A stretch of DNA of 44,367 nt. Origin: JAMIFN01 sp964544605. Its GTDB lineage: Bacteria > Pseudomonadota > Gammaproteobacteria > Burkholderiales > Burkholderiaceae_C. This document shows positions 32,847 to 41,268 of this stretch, piece by piece. The notes beneath the pieces are model-generated. The model was not told where the DNA came from and ran no database searches. It saw only the letters and a program-made list of their open reading frames with translations. The number at the start of each line of letters is the position of its first letter. Position 1 is the first letter of the stretch. A program made the position numbers and the translations under genes. The stretch is from assembly GCA_964544605.1 (NCBI GenBank), contig CAZJBX010000025.1:1-44367 (forward strand), in the 5' to 3' direction.

Positions 32847-34028
32847 ATGCGACTAGCAATTGGCTTGACCGCCTCCGCCCTTGTGGCAGCGGCTGCCCTT
32901 TACGCGTTTTCAGATCGGCACATTCCGCCGCTGGAGGCTTCCCAACCTTATGCGAGCCATATGGCCGTGAGCAATATGAGCCTGTCCGCCGCAGATGTGC
33001 TGGTGGTGGCGGGCGAGCAAGGCCACATCTTCTACAGCAGCGATGACGGTGCCACTTGGTCGCCCGCGCAACTGCCAGAAAAACGCCGCTACGCACAAGT
33101 GAATGACATCGTCTTCTCTGCCGATGGCAAAGAAGGCTTGGCCCTGGGCCATGAAGGTTTGCTCATGCGCTCGACCGATGGCGGCAAATCTTGGGAAGAA
33201 ATCCGCTTCACCGATGACGGCATGGGCGAAGCCCTGCAAAGCGCCATCCAACTCAACGATGGCCGCTGGCTGGCTGTGGGCGCTTTCGGTATGGCGCTTG
33301 AAAGCAGCGATGGCGGCAAGAGCTGGCAGCGCTTTGACTTTGGCGTTGAAGAAGTGAGCGATCGCCACTTGAACAAACTGATTGCCAGCGCCGATAAAAA
33401 CAATCTGCTGCTTTTGGCCGAATCAGGCAGCGTGCTGCAATCCACCGATGGCGGCACAAGCTGGGCCTTGGTGCCCCATTTCTACGATGGCTCGCTCTAC
33501 GGCGGCCTGAGCTTGGGCGATGGCGCATGGCTGGTTTACGGTATGCGAGGTAACGCCTTTAGCACGCAAGACGGCGGCCAAACTTGGCGTCGTGCGGCTC
33601 TGTCGCATCAGTTCTCTTTGCTCAACCACTACCGTGGCGCTGAGGGCGAAATCTACCTGCTGGGCTTGAACGGCTCCATCGTCAAGAGCACAGACGGTGG
33701 CCGCAGCTTTGCAGAAGTGCGCCGTGGCCCACAAGCGGCTTTGCTGGGCATGGTGCCCGCCAAAGACGGTGGTTGGTTGGTGGCCACTGAGTCAGGTATG
33801 CGCCATTACAGCGCCGAGTTTTTGCTGGATGGCGAAACAGAAATCCCTGTGGATCCTGCAGCCGGCGCGGCTGTAACCGAGGCCGCCCCAGATGAGGTGG
33901 CAGCCCCAGAGATGAGTGAGGAATCAGTAGAAGAAAGCACCGAAGCCGTAGCCGATGATGCTTTGCTGCTGCGTAGGGTGGATGACATGCCCCAAATTGA
34001 GGCAAGCGAAACAGGAGCTGAGGAATGA
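32847..34028 (+). CDS. Exported BNR/YCF48-like beta-propeller protein paired with an RND transporter
   Basis: From ATG 32847 the product has 393 residues: an N-terminal signal peptide or anchor (about 3-20), then six Asp-box (BNR) motifs of the S-x-D-G-G-x-[TS]-W type (SSDDGATW, STDGGKSW, SSDGGKSW, STDGGTSW, TQDGGQTW, STDGGRSF). These fit a YCF48/sialidase-like propeller. The last 60 residues are acidic and Ala/Glu-rich, probably unstructured. It should act in the periplasm. The stop overlaps the RND gene (ATGA), so the two are translationally coupled. The role is unknown; a periplasmic partner of the transporter is the simplest reading. GGAG lies 5 bases before the ATG, so this start is preferred over an in-frame start at 32781. 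Confidence 0.85.
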   Translation: MRLAIGLTASALVAAAALYAFSDRHIPPLEASQPYASHMAVSNMSLSAADVLVVAGEQGHIFYSSDDGATWSPAQLPEKRRYAQVNDIVFSADGKEGLALGHEGLLMRSTDGGKSWEEIRFTDDGMGEALQSAIQLNDGRWLAVGAFGMALESSDGGKSWQRFDFGVEEVSDRHLNKLIASADKNNLLLLAESGSVLQSTDGGTSWALVPHFYDGSLYGGLSLGDGAWLVYGMRGNAFSTQDGGQTWRRAALSHQFSLLNHYRGAEGEIYLLGLNGSIVKSTDGGRSFAEVRRGPQAALLGMVPAKDGGWLVATESGMRHYSAEFLLDGETEIPVDPAAGAAVTEAAPDEVAAPEMSEESVEESTEAVADDALLLRRVDDMPQIEASETGAEE

Positions 34029-36565
34029 GCGATACCGTCACCGAACCAAAAAACGCCTTAGAGCGCTACATCGCCTGGACGGCCAGGCAATTGATTGCTT
34101 GGCGCTGGATTTTGGGCGTGGCCTTTATGTTGGTCACCATTGGCTTGGGCTATTCCCTCAAAGACTTGCGCTTTGATACCAGCTTCACCAAATTCATTCC
34201 GCAAAACCACCCGCATATGGCGGCGTTTTTGAAGAATTTCGACACCTTCTCAGGTGCCAACCGCCTCATGGTGAATGTGCGCTGGAAGGGTGAAGGCGAC
34301 ATCTTCAACCCCGAATACATGAAGGTGCTCAGCCATGTTACTGATGATGTGTTCTACCTCGATGACCAAGGGGTGAACCGCGCCTCAGTCACTTCTTTGT
34401 TCACGCCCAATGTGTTCTATGTGGAAGTGACCGAGCACGGCTTTCAAGGCGAGGTGGTGATTCCATCTAACTTTGATGCCGACAGCCAAGACGCCATGGA
34501 TCAAGTGCGGGCCAATGTGCAGCGCTCCGGTCGCATCGGCACTTTGGTGGCCAACAACATCAAAGGCTCAATGGTGCAAGCCGAGCTGATGAGCAAAACC
34601 AGCGAAGGCAATGAAATTGACTACCTCAAGCTGGCCGACAGCTTGGAGAAAATGCGCGAGAAATACGAGGGTGAGAACCCCAATATCGCCATTGAAATGG
34701 TGGGCTTTACCAATATCGTGGGTGCAGTTGCCACCGGCATTGGTGGCGAGAACGGCACGAAAATGTCGCTGCTGGCCAACGACCCCAATTTGAGCAAAGC
34801 CGACAAAATCAAAGAGTCGCTCAAGCTCTTTGGTGAAGGCTTGATCAACCCCATCAAGCTCGGCGTGATTGGCTTCTTTATCACCGCCTTCTTGATTACC
34901 ACCATTTTGTTGTGGGCCTACTCGCGCTCACTCAAACTGACCATGCTGGCGCTGCTGGTGGCCATGCTGCCCGTGATGTGGCTGCTGGGCATTCTGCCGC
35001 TGCTGGGCATGGGCGTGGATCCCATGTCGATACTCGTGCCCTTCTTGATTTTCTCGATTGGGGTCTCCCATGCGGTGCAAATGACCAACGCTTGGAAGCA
35101 TGAAATCGCCTTGGGCCGCACTTCCAAAATGGCCTCTGAAAATGCCTTCCGTATGCTGGCCATTCCGGGCACGCTGGCTTTGTTGATGAACGCTTTGGGC
35201 TTTGCCGTGATCATGTTCATCAAGATTCCCGTGGTGCGTGAGCTGGGTATCACCGCTTGCTTGGGCGTGTCTTTGATGATTGTGACCAACAAGGCCATCT
35301 TGCCGATTGCCCTGTCTCACTTGAAGTTGGAAAAAGTCGCCCGTGACGGCAACCCGAAAAAAGAAGGCCGTCACCCCCTGTGGTGGTGGGTGTCTGGCTT
35401 TGCCGACCGCAAGCTGGCTACCGTGGCTTTGGTGGGCGCAGGTTTGCTCTTGGCCTTTGGCACTTACAACGCCCGCCATTTGCTCACTGGCGATATTGGC
35501 TCGGGCGCACCTGAGCTGCACGCCAACTCGCGTTACAACATCGACAACGATTCCATCGTGAGCAACTACTCCATTGGTATGGATGTGCTGTCGGTTTATC
35601 TCAACACCAATGTGCCTGAGCAAGACGGCATGACGGCCGATGCCTGCTTGAACTGGAATGTGATGAACGCCGTCGATCAGTTTGACCTGCACATGCGCCA
35701 TGTGGATGGCGTGCAGTCTGTGCTGACCACGGCTTGGATTGCAAAAATCGCGCTGGCGGCCAACAACGAGGGCAACCCCCGTTGGAGCAACCTGCCCCGC
35801 GACGAACGCGCACTGGCCACAGGTGTGAAGGTGTCTGTGCCTGATATGGGCATGAACAACGAAAACTGCGAAACCTTGAACATGATGGTTTTCTTGAAAG
35901 ACCACCAAGCCGACACCTTGAAACATGTGATGGGCGAGGCCGAGAAGTTCATTGCCGACTACAACAAGCGCAACCCTGAGCTGGTCGATCCGAAAAACGG
36001 CCTGCTGCGCTTCGAGCTGGCTGGCGGTAACGCGGGCGTGGCTGCGGCCACCAACGAGGCGGTAGAGCAAGACGAGAAAAACATGCTCGGCTATCTCTTT
36101 ATCACCATTATCGTGTTGTGCTTCTTGACCTTCCGCTCTTGGAAGGCCGTGCTGTGCATCATGGTGCCCCTCATCATCGTGTCCATCATGTGTAACGGCC
36201 TGATGGCGGTGATGGGCATTGGCCTGAAAGTGGCGACCCTGCCCGTGGTGGCCTTGGGTGTGGGCGTTGGGGTGGATTACGGCATCTACCTGTTCGAACG
36301 CATCCAGCACGAGATGAACGAAAACGGCTCCGATTTGCGCGCAGCGATTTACGAATCCATGCGTCAGCGCGGCACGGCAGCGGTGTTCACGGCAGTGACC
36401 ATGACCATTGGTGTGGCAACTTGGGCCTTCTCAGCGCTCAAATTCCAAGCCGACATGGGCATTTTGCTGGCCTTTATGTTCCTCGTGAATGTATTGGGCG
36501 CCATCTTCCTCTTGCCCGCCATGGCCTATTGGCTGCGTGTGGGCCACAAAGGTGAGGCGGCCTAA
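34025..36565 (+). CDS. RND/MMPL superfamily lipid transporter
   Basis: The 846-residue membrane protein has the RND layout twice: one helix (about 25-45), a large periplasmic domain (about 46-270), five or six helices (about 275-430), a helix near 455, a second periplasmic domain (about 480-680) and a final helix bundle (about 685-840). The second bundle shows the RND block VALGVGVGVDYGIYL with its membrane-embedded acidic residue; the first has LIFSIGVSHAVQM at the same place. This branch is the MMPL/HpnN-like one that moves hydrophobic compounds. Coupling to the BNR gene and the presence of hsaC and ipdAB next to it suggest uptake or efflux of steroids. A terminator follows the stop. Confidence 0.92.
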   Translation: MSDTVTEPKNALERYIAWTARQLIAWRWILGVAFMLVTIGLGYSLKDLRFDTSFTKFIPQNHPHMAAFLKNFDTFSGANRLMVNVRWKGEGDIFNPEYMKVLSHVTDDVFYLDDQGVNRASVTSLFTPNVFYVEVTEHGFQGEVVIPSNFDADSQDAMDQVRANVQRSGRIGTLVANNIKGSMVQAELMSKTSEGNEIDYLKLADSLEKMREKYEGENPNIAIEMVGFTNIVGAVATGIGGENGTKMSLLANDPNLSKADKIKESLKLFGEGLINPIKLGVIGFFITAFLITTILLWAYSRSLKLTMLALLVAMLPVMWLLGILPLLGMGVDPMSILVPFLIFSIGVSHAVQMTNAWKHEIALGRTSKMASENAFRMLAIPGTLALLMNALGFAVIMFIKIPVVRELGITACLGVSLMIVTNKAILPIALSHLKLEKVARDGNPKKEGRHPLWWWVSGFADRKLATVALVGAGLLLAFGTYNARHLLTGDIGSGAPELHANSRYNIDNDSIVSNYSIGMDVLSVYLNTNVPEQDGMTADACLNWNVMNAVDQFDLHMRHVDGVQSVLTTAWIAKIALAANNEGNPRWSNLPRDERALATGVKVSVPDMGMNNENCETLNMMVFLKDHQADTLKHVMGEAEKFIADYNKRNPELVDPKNGLLRFELAGGNAGVAAATNEAVEQDEKNMLGYLFITIIVLCFLTFRSWKAVLCIMVPLIIVSIMCNGLMAVMGIGLKVATLPVVALGVGVGVDYGIYLFERIQHEMNENGSDLRAAIYESMRQRGTAAVFTAVTMTIGVATWAFSALKFQADMGILLAFMFLVNVLGAIFLLPAMAYWLRVGHKGEAA

Positions 36566-36586
36566 GCGCTAAGCCCGCCTGAGGCG

Positions 36587-36626
36587 AAAGCCGCTGAATG
36601 CCTTGGTCGGTGTTTGGCGGCTTTTT
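36587..36626 (+). terminator. Rho-independent terminator of the BNR/RND operon
   Basis: A long stem AAAGCCGC with GAATGCC pairs with GGTGTTT and GCGGCTTT (several G-T pairs) around TTGGTC and ends in five T. It starts 22 bases after the RND stop. Confidence 0.8.
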
Positions 36627-36709
36627 CTTGCCCTAGTGCAAATAAAAGCCTTGGCTTTTGGCGCACAATGGGCCTTCCCCATATCCACAATATATATAGG
36701 AGAACACAC

Positions 36710-37612
36710 ATGACTATGGATATTCGCGCTTTGGCCTATTTGGTGGCCGAAACCACAGATGTTGCCGCTTGGAAGACTTTTGCCGAGCAAGTGGTGGGTG
36801 CCATGACAGAGCCCACCGCTGAGGGTGGCCTGCTGGTGAAAATTGACGAGCGCCAGCAGCGCATGATTGTGCGCCCCGGCAGTGCCGATCGCCTGCAAGC
36901 CTCAGGCTGGGAGACTTTGGGCAAAAAAGAATTTGAAGACGCCAAAGCCGTGTTGAACAAACACGGTGTGGCCTTTACTGAGGGCAGTAAAGAAGACTGC
37001 GCCCTGCGTTGGGTGACAGAAATGATCACCTTCAAAGACCCCGCAGGCAATACGCACGAGCTGGTATGGGGCTTCAAGTCTGACTTCATCCGCTTTGCCT
37101 CCCCTGTGGGCGTGCGCCGCTTCATCACCGATGACCAAGGCATGGGCCATGTGGTGCTGCCTTTGGGTGCGCAGTTTGCTGAAGGCAAGCAGTTCTTGCA
37201 AGAGGTCATGGGCTTTGAGATGTCCGACATCATGAACTTCATGCCCGCTGGCCCTGAAGGCCCTGTATTGCCCATTCACTTCATGCACTGCAAAAACCGC
37301 CGCCACCACAGCTTGGCCATTGCCGCCATGCCTGACCCCAGCGGCTGCGTGCACATGATGTTTGAGGTGGAAGACATGCCCGAAGTGGGCCGCGCTTATG
37401 ACCGCATGCAGCAGCACGGCATCAAGCTCATGGCCACTTTGGGCCAGCACACCAATGACCGCATGATCAGCTTCTACATGAAAACCCCCTCGGGCTTCTC
37501 GCTGGAGTTCGGCTACAACGGCCACACCCCAGACTGGAGCGAACACGCCGTGCACGAATTCACCAAAGTCAGCCTCTGGGGGCATGACTTCTCAGTTGGC
37601 TTCCAGCAATAA
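36710..37612 (+). CDS. hsaC: Extradiol catechol dioxygenase, HsaC/TesB-like (3,4-DHSA 4,5-dioxygenase)
   Basis: HsaC opens the catechol A-ring of 3,4-dihydroxy-9,10-secosteroids between C4 and C5, using Fe(II). The product has exactly 300 residues, the length of mycobacterial HsaC. It is a type I two-domain extradiol enzyme: the inactive N-terminal domain covers about 1-130 and the catalytic C-terminal domain about 140-300. The iron ligands are His in GMGHVVLPLG, His in RRHHSLAIAAMP and Glu in SGFSLEFGYNG; the catalytic Tyr fits SFYMKTPSG. The C-terminal VSLWGHDFSVG is characteristic of HsaC/TesB as I recall it. AGGAG precedes ATG 36710. Its own terminator follows, so it is a single-gene transcript. 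Confidence 0.92.
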   Translation: MTMDIRALAYLVAETTDVAAWKTFAEQVVGAMTEPTAEGGLLVKIDERQQRMIVRPGSADRLQASGWETLGKKEFEDAKAVLNKHGVAFTEGSKEDCALRWVTEMITFKDPAGNTHELVWGFKSDFIRFASPVGVRRFITDDQGMGHVVLPLGAQFAEGKQFLQEVMGFEMSDIMNFMPAGPEGPVLPIHFMHCKNRRHHSLAIAAMPDPSGCVHMMFEVEDMPEVGRAYDRMQQHGIKLMATLGQHTNDRMISFYMKTPSGFSLEFGYNGHTPDWSEHAVHEFTKVSLWGHDFSVGFQQ

Positions 37613-37630
37613 GCTGCGGCGCTGGCACAG

Positions 37631-37660
37631 GGGCTTGGCCTTGGGGTCAGGCCCTTTTTT
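37631..37660 (+). terminator. Rho-independent terminator of hsaC
   Basis: GGGCTTGGCC (37631-37640), loop TTGG, and GGTCAGGCCC (37645-37654) form a 10-bp stem with two G-T pairs, followed by six T. Confidence 0.85.
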
Positions 37661-37684
37661 GTATCCGAGGCGGGCTGTTAGAAT
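37656..37684 (+). promoter_or_regulatory. Possible promoter of ipdAB
   Basis: TAGAAT at 37679-37684 is a good -10 box. A weak -35 (TTTTTG at 37656-37661) lies 17 bases upstream, overlapping the T run of the preceding terminator. It would give a leader of about 65 bases. Confidence 0.4.
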
Positions 37685-37757
37685 GCAGCCCTTGCTATCC
37701 CTTGCCCTCTCATCGTTCGCATTTGACGGCGGCGATCCGTTTTTTTAGGAGAAGAAA

Positions 37758-38636
37758 TTGGCAAATAAAGTCATGACCGCGCAAGATGTGGTTGCGCAAA
37801 TCAAAGACGGCATGACCATCGGTATCGGTGGTTGGGGCCCTCGTCGTAAACCCATGGCCCTCGTCCGCGAGCTGCTGCGCAGCGATGTCAAAGACCTGAC
37901 TGTGGTGGCCTATGGCGGTGCCGATGTCGGTATGCTGTGCGCGGCAGGCAAAGTGAAGAAAGTGATTTTCGCTTTCGTGACTTTGGATGCCATCCCACTG
38001 GAGCCTTACTTCCGCAAAGCGCGTCAAGCGGGCGCGATTGAAGTGAGCGAAATCGACGAAGGCCATATGCTGCTGGGCTTGCGTGCTGCGGCTTGGGGCT
38101 TGCCCTTTATCCCCAGCAAAATCGGCAACGGCACAGACTTGCTCAAAGTCAGCCCCGATTTGAAAATCGTCACTTCACCCTTTGATGACAAAGAGTGGGT
38201 GGCCATGCCTGCACTGAAACTGGATGTGGCTTTGGTTCACGCCGATCGCGCCGACAGCCGTGGCATCTGCCAAATCAAAGGCCCCGACCTCTATATGGAC
38301 GAGTGGATGGTGCGCGCCGCAGACAAAGCCTTTGTGAGCTGCGAAGAAATCGTAGAAACCAGCCACTTCCACAATGAAGTGGAAGCCCGCGCTGTGTACT
38401 GGGAGCGCAATATGACGACTGGTGTGGTGCCCATTCAAGGCGGCGCTCACCCTGCCTCTTGTATGCCTGAATACGGCGTGGACATGGGCCACTTCAAAGC
38501 CTATGCCGCCAGCGCCAAAGACGAAGGCGGCTGGGACAACTACTTCCAAGAATTCGTGGCCATCAGCCAAGAAGCCTATCTTGAAAAAATCGGCGGCATG
38601 GCGGCCCTCAAAGCCCTGCCCCGCAAGTCTTACTAA
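37758..38636 (+). CDS. ipdA: CoA-transferase-family ring-opening hydrolase, alpha subunit (IpdA-like)
   Basis: IpdA with IpdB hydrolyses the last remaining ring (COCHEA-CoA) in steroid ring C/D breakdown; both belong to the family I CoA-transferase fold. The product has 292 residues, as in mycobacterial IpdA. It shares the N-terminal GMTIGIGGWGPRRKPMALVR, VVAYGGADVGMLCAAGKVK and the IDEG block (Glu101), where the catalytic Glu of IpdA is expected. The C-terminal GGAHPASCMPEYG also fits. The start is TTG at 37758, supported by AGGAGAAG at 37747-37754; an ATG five codons later has no such site. ipdB follows 20 bases after the stop. A general acyl CoA-transferase is the alternative, but the GWGPRRKP block favours IpdA. 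Confidence 0.9.
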   Translation: MANKVMTAQDVVAQIKDGMTIGIGGWGPRRKPMALVRELLRSDVKDLTVVAYGGADVGMLCAAGKVKKVIFAFVTLDAIPLEPYFRKARQAGAIEVSEIDEGHMLLGLRAAAWGLPFIPSKIGNGTDLLKVSPDLKIVTSPFDDKEWVAMPALKLDVALVHADRADSRGICQIKGPDLYMDEWMVRAADKAFVSCEEIVETSHFHNEVEARAVYWERNMTTGVVPIQGGAHPASCMPEYGVDMGHFKAYAASAKDEGGWDNYFQEFVAISQEAYLEKIGGMAALKALPRKSY

Positions 38637-38656
38637 GCGCAAAGGAGTAACACCGC

Positions 38657-39430
38657 ATGACTACTGAAATCACTTTGGTTGATCGCATCATTTGCGCCGC
38701 TGCGCTGGCTTGGAAAGACGACGGCGAAGTGCTGGCCACTGGCATCGGCGTGGTGCCCCGTCTGGCTGCCTCACTGTGCATGAAAACCATCAACACCGAC
38801 TTGATGATGACCGACAGCGAAAGCTGGATGCTCTCTGAGCCCGTGCCCCTGACCAATAGCTGCGACTCGGCCAACATCCCCCGCGAAGGCTGGATGGGCT
38901 TCACCCGCATTTTTGACAATGTGTGGTCAGGCAAGCGCCACGCCATGGTCGGCCCCACGCAAATCGACAAATACGGCCAAGCCAATATCTCCATGATTGG
39001 TTCTGACTACAACAAGCCCAAAGTGCAAATGCTGGGCGCGCGCGGCTTCCCCGGCAACTCCATCAGCCATGCCAACTCCTTCTTTGTGCCCAAACACAGC
39101 AAAAATGTGTTTGTGGAAAAAGAAGAAGTCGATATGGTCGCCTCTGTGGGCTACAACCCCGCTCGCCAACTGCGTGGCCACAGCATTGAAGATGTGGATG
39201 TGCGCATGGTTTACACCAACCTCGGCGTGTTCGACTGGAAAGGCGCCAACCACGGCCTGCGCTTGGTGGCTCTGCACCCTGGCGTAACGGCGCAAGATGT
39301 GATTGACAACACCGGCTTTGCGGTGGAAATCCCGGCCGATGTGCCTGTGACTGCCGACCCCACGCCTGAGCAACTGGCGATTTTGAATGCCTTGGACCCC
39401 AAAGGCTTCCGCAATTTTGCTTTGGGTTAA
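38657..39430 (+). CDS. ipdB: CoA-transferase-family ring-opening hydrolase, beta subunit (IpdB-like)
   Basis: This is the partner of the IpdA-like protein. The 257 residues match the beta subunit fold: LVDRIICAAALAWKDDGEVLATGIG, a DSESW block, NISMIGSDYNKPKVQMLGARG, and the C-terminal HPGVTAQDVIDNTGFAVEIP common to the family. Ordinary CoA-transferase beta subunits carry a catalytic Glu in an SENG motif; no such motif is seen, in line with IpdB being a hydrolase partner. AAAGGAG lies at a suitable distance from ATG 38657. A terminator follows, so ipdAB form one transcript. Confidence 0.9.
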   Translation: MTTEITLVDRIICAAALAWKDDGEVLATGIGVVPRLAASLCMKTINTDLMMTDSESWMLSEPVPLTNSCDSANIPREGWMGFTRIFDNVWSGKRHAMVGPTQIDKYGQANISMIGSDYNKPKVQMLGARGFPGNSISHANSFFVPKHSKNVFVEKEEVDMVASVGYNPARQLRGHSIEDVDVRMVYTNLGVFDWKGANHGLRLVALHPGVTAQDVIDNTGFAVEIPADVPVTADPTPEQLAILNALDPKGFRNFALG

Positions 39431-39454
39431 GCCCTTGGCCTAATGGCAAACCTC

Positions 39455-39478
39455 AGCCCTGCTTGGCAGGGCTTTTTT
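39455..39478 (+). terminator. Rho-independent terminator of ipdAB
   Basis: AGCCCTGC and GCAGGGCT form an 8-bp stem with a TTG loop, followed by six T, 24 bases after the ipdB stop. Confidence 0.9.
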
Positions 39479-39538
39479 ATGGGCGCATGGGCGATAATCA
39501 AGCCCTGCAATTTTTAAAAACCGAAATGGAGTGGCTTT

Positions 39539-39970
39539 ATGCAAGAGGAATTGGCGCCGGTGCTGGCCGGCTGGTTCACCACGGGCGATCAGCCCCAATT
39601 GCTGGGCACGCGCTGCACCTGCTGCGGCACTTATTACTTTCCCAAGCTCAACACCTTCTGTAAAAACCCTGATTGCGATGGCGAGACTTTTGAAGAAGTG
39701 CCGCTGTCGCGCACGGGCAAGCTGTGGTCATTCACCAATGCCAGCTACAAACCGCCAGAGCCTTATGTGGCGGCCGAGCCGTTTGAGCCTTATGCCATTG
39801 CCGCCGTTGAGCTGGATGCCGAAAAAATGATTGTGCTGGGCCAAGTGGTGCGTGGCGTGGGCGTGGATGCGCTCAAAGCAGGCATGGACATGGAGCTGGT
39901 GCTGGAGCCGATTTTGAAAGAAGGCGGCGGCGAAGTCCTCACTTGGAAGTGGAAACCCACAGGCGCATAA
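39539..39970 (+). CDS. DUF35 zinc-ribbon/OB-fold protein, partner of a thiolase-like enzyme
   Basis: The 143-residue protein has a rubredoxin-like zinc ribbon (Cys 26, 29, 41 and 46: CTCCG ... CKNPDC) followed by an OB-fold (about 55-135; GKLWSFTNASYKP, EPYAIAAVELD, VLGQVVRGV). This is the DUF35 family, whose members sit next to and bind thiolase-superfamily enzymes. In actinobacterial steroid side-chain cleavage, the DUF35 domain of ChsH2 binds the aldolase Ltp2. Here the domain is free-standing, with no MaoC part. GGAG at 39528-39531 supports ATG 39539. The thiolase-like gene starts 47 bases downstream. Confidence 0.9.
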   Translation: MQEELAPVLAGWFTTGDQPQLLGTRCTCCGTYYFPKLNTFCKNPDCDGETFEEVPLSRTGKLWSFTNASYKPPEPYVAAEPFEPYAIAAVELDAEKMIVLGQVVRGVGVDALKAGMDMELVLEPILKEGGGEVLTWKWKPTGA

Positions 39971-40017
39971 GGCGCAGGCGGTTTGAATGCACTGGCAACG
40001 ATTGAATTGAGATTCTT

Positions 40018-41205
40018 ATGAGCACAAATACAGAAATCGCCATCATTGGCGTGGGGATGCACCCTTGGGGCAAATGGGGCAAAAACTTTGTTGAATACGG
40101 CGTGGTCGCCGCCCGTGCGGCGTTGGCCGATGCGGGCATTCCTTGGCAAGATGTGCGCTTTGTCTCTGGCGCAGCCACCATCCGCAACGGCTACCCTGGC
40201 CAAGTGGCGGGCGCGACTTTTGCCCAAGCCTTGGGCTGGAACGGCGCACAGGTGAACACCAGCTACGCCGCCTGCGCTTCAGGCTCGCAAGCCTTGGCAG
40301 CGGCCCGCAGCAAAATTTTGAGTGGCGAAACCGAAGTGGCGCTGGTGATTGGTTCTGACACCACGCCCAAAGGCTTTTTGGCCCCCGCCAAAGGTGAGCG
40401 CCCAGACGACCCCGACTGGGTGCGCTTCCGCTTGGGCATCACCAACCCCACTTACTTTGCGCTCTACGCCCGCCGCCGCATGGAGGTCTATGGCGACAGC
40501 CTAGAAGACTTTGCCCAAGTGAAGGTGAAAAACGCCGCCCACGGCTTTACCAACCCCTATGCCCGCTACCGCAAGCAGTTTTCTGCGGCCGATGTGGCGG
40601 CCAGCCCCATGGTGGCAGACCCCCTGCGCTTGATGGATGTCTGCGCCACCTCAGACGGCGCGGCGGCGCTGATTGTGTGCAGTCTCGACTACGCCAAAAA
40701 GCTGGGCAAAGCGGACGCGGTGAAAGTGGCGGCGATTTCCACCGTCACCCCCACCTTCCCCTCTGCGATTGTGGAAATGCCCGATTTGGCCACCGACTCG
40801 GCCGTGATTGGCAACCCGCAATCCTTCCGTGCCGCGCTGCCCCGCAAGGCCTATGAGGAAGCGGGCATCAGCCCCAAAGATGTGAGCGTGGTGGAGTGCT
40901 ACGACCTCTCTACGGCGCTGGAACTCGATTGGATGGAAGACCTGCAATTGTGCGAGCGCGGTGAAGCGGCCAAGCTGCTGCGTGCGGGCGAGACCAAAAT
41001 CGGTGGCCGCATTCCTGTCAATCCATCAGGCGGCTTGGCCTGCTTTGGTGAGGCTGTGCCAGCGCAAGCCTTGGCGCAGGTGTGCGAGCTCACTTGGCAG
41101 TTGCGCGGCCAAGCCGGTGAGCGCCAAGTGGCGGGCGCCAAAGTCGGCATCACCGCCAACCAAGGCTTGTTCGGCCACGGCTCTAGCGTGATTGTGAAAC
41201 GCTAA
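40018..41205 (+). CDS. Thiolase-superfamily protein resembling the steroid side-chain aldolase Ltp2
   Basis: The 395-residue protein has the SCP2-thiolase fold. The nucleophile-site Cys is kept (Cys86 in AACASGS), but the other thiolase motifs are altered. The HDCF-type block reads ECYDLST (His replaced by Tyr295), the GHP block reads GEA (residues 344-346) in NPSGGLACFGEA, and the C-terminal block is GLFGHGS without the usual Cys. Ltp2, a retro-aldolase of steroid side-chain cleavage, is known for catalytic tyrosines, one near position 294, which fits Tyr295. With the DUF35 gene just upstream, an aldolase or a non-standard thiolase is more likely than a plain beta-ketothiolase. The substrate is inferred. 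A bidirectional terminator follows. Confidence 0.85.
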   Translation: MSTNTEIAIIGVGMHPWGKWGKNFVEYGVVAARAALADAGIPWQDVRFVSGAATIRNGYPGQVAGATFAQALGWNGAQVNTSYAACASGSQALAAARSKILSGETEVALVIGSDTTPKGFLAPAKGERPDDPDWVRFRLGITNPTYFALYARRRMEVYGDSLEDFAQVKVKNAAHGFTNPYARYRKQFSAADVAASPMVADPLRLMDVCATSDGAAALIVCSLDYAKKLGKADAVKVAAISTVTPTFPSAIVEMPDLATDSAVIGNPQSFRAALPRKAYEEAGISPKDVSVVECYDLSTALELDWMEDLQLCERGEAAKLLRAGETKIGGRIPVNPSGGLACFGEAVPAQALAQVCELTWQLRGQAGERQVAGAKVGITANQGLFGHGSSVIVKR

Positions 41206-41221
41206 GGTGCTTGAGCAACAG

Positions 41222-41252
41222 AAAAAGCGGCTCTTGCTGGGCCGCTTTTTTT
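41222..41252. terminator. Bidirectional terminator between convergent genes
   Basis: A perfect 10-bp stem AAAAAGCGGC / GCCGCTTTTT with a 9-base loop and T runs on both strands lies between the thiolase-like and cycloisomerase-like genes. Confidence 0.9.
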
Positions 41253-41268
41253 GTGCCGGACGGCAGGC

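Noticed and set aside
34928..36310. 460-codon antisense open frame inside the RND transporter gene
   Set aside because: It is a by-product of the GC-rich codon pattern on the opposite strand. It is His/Gln-rich and resembles no protein family.
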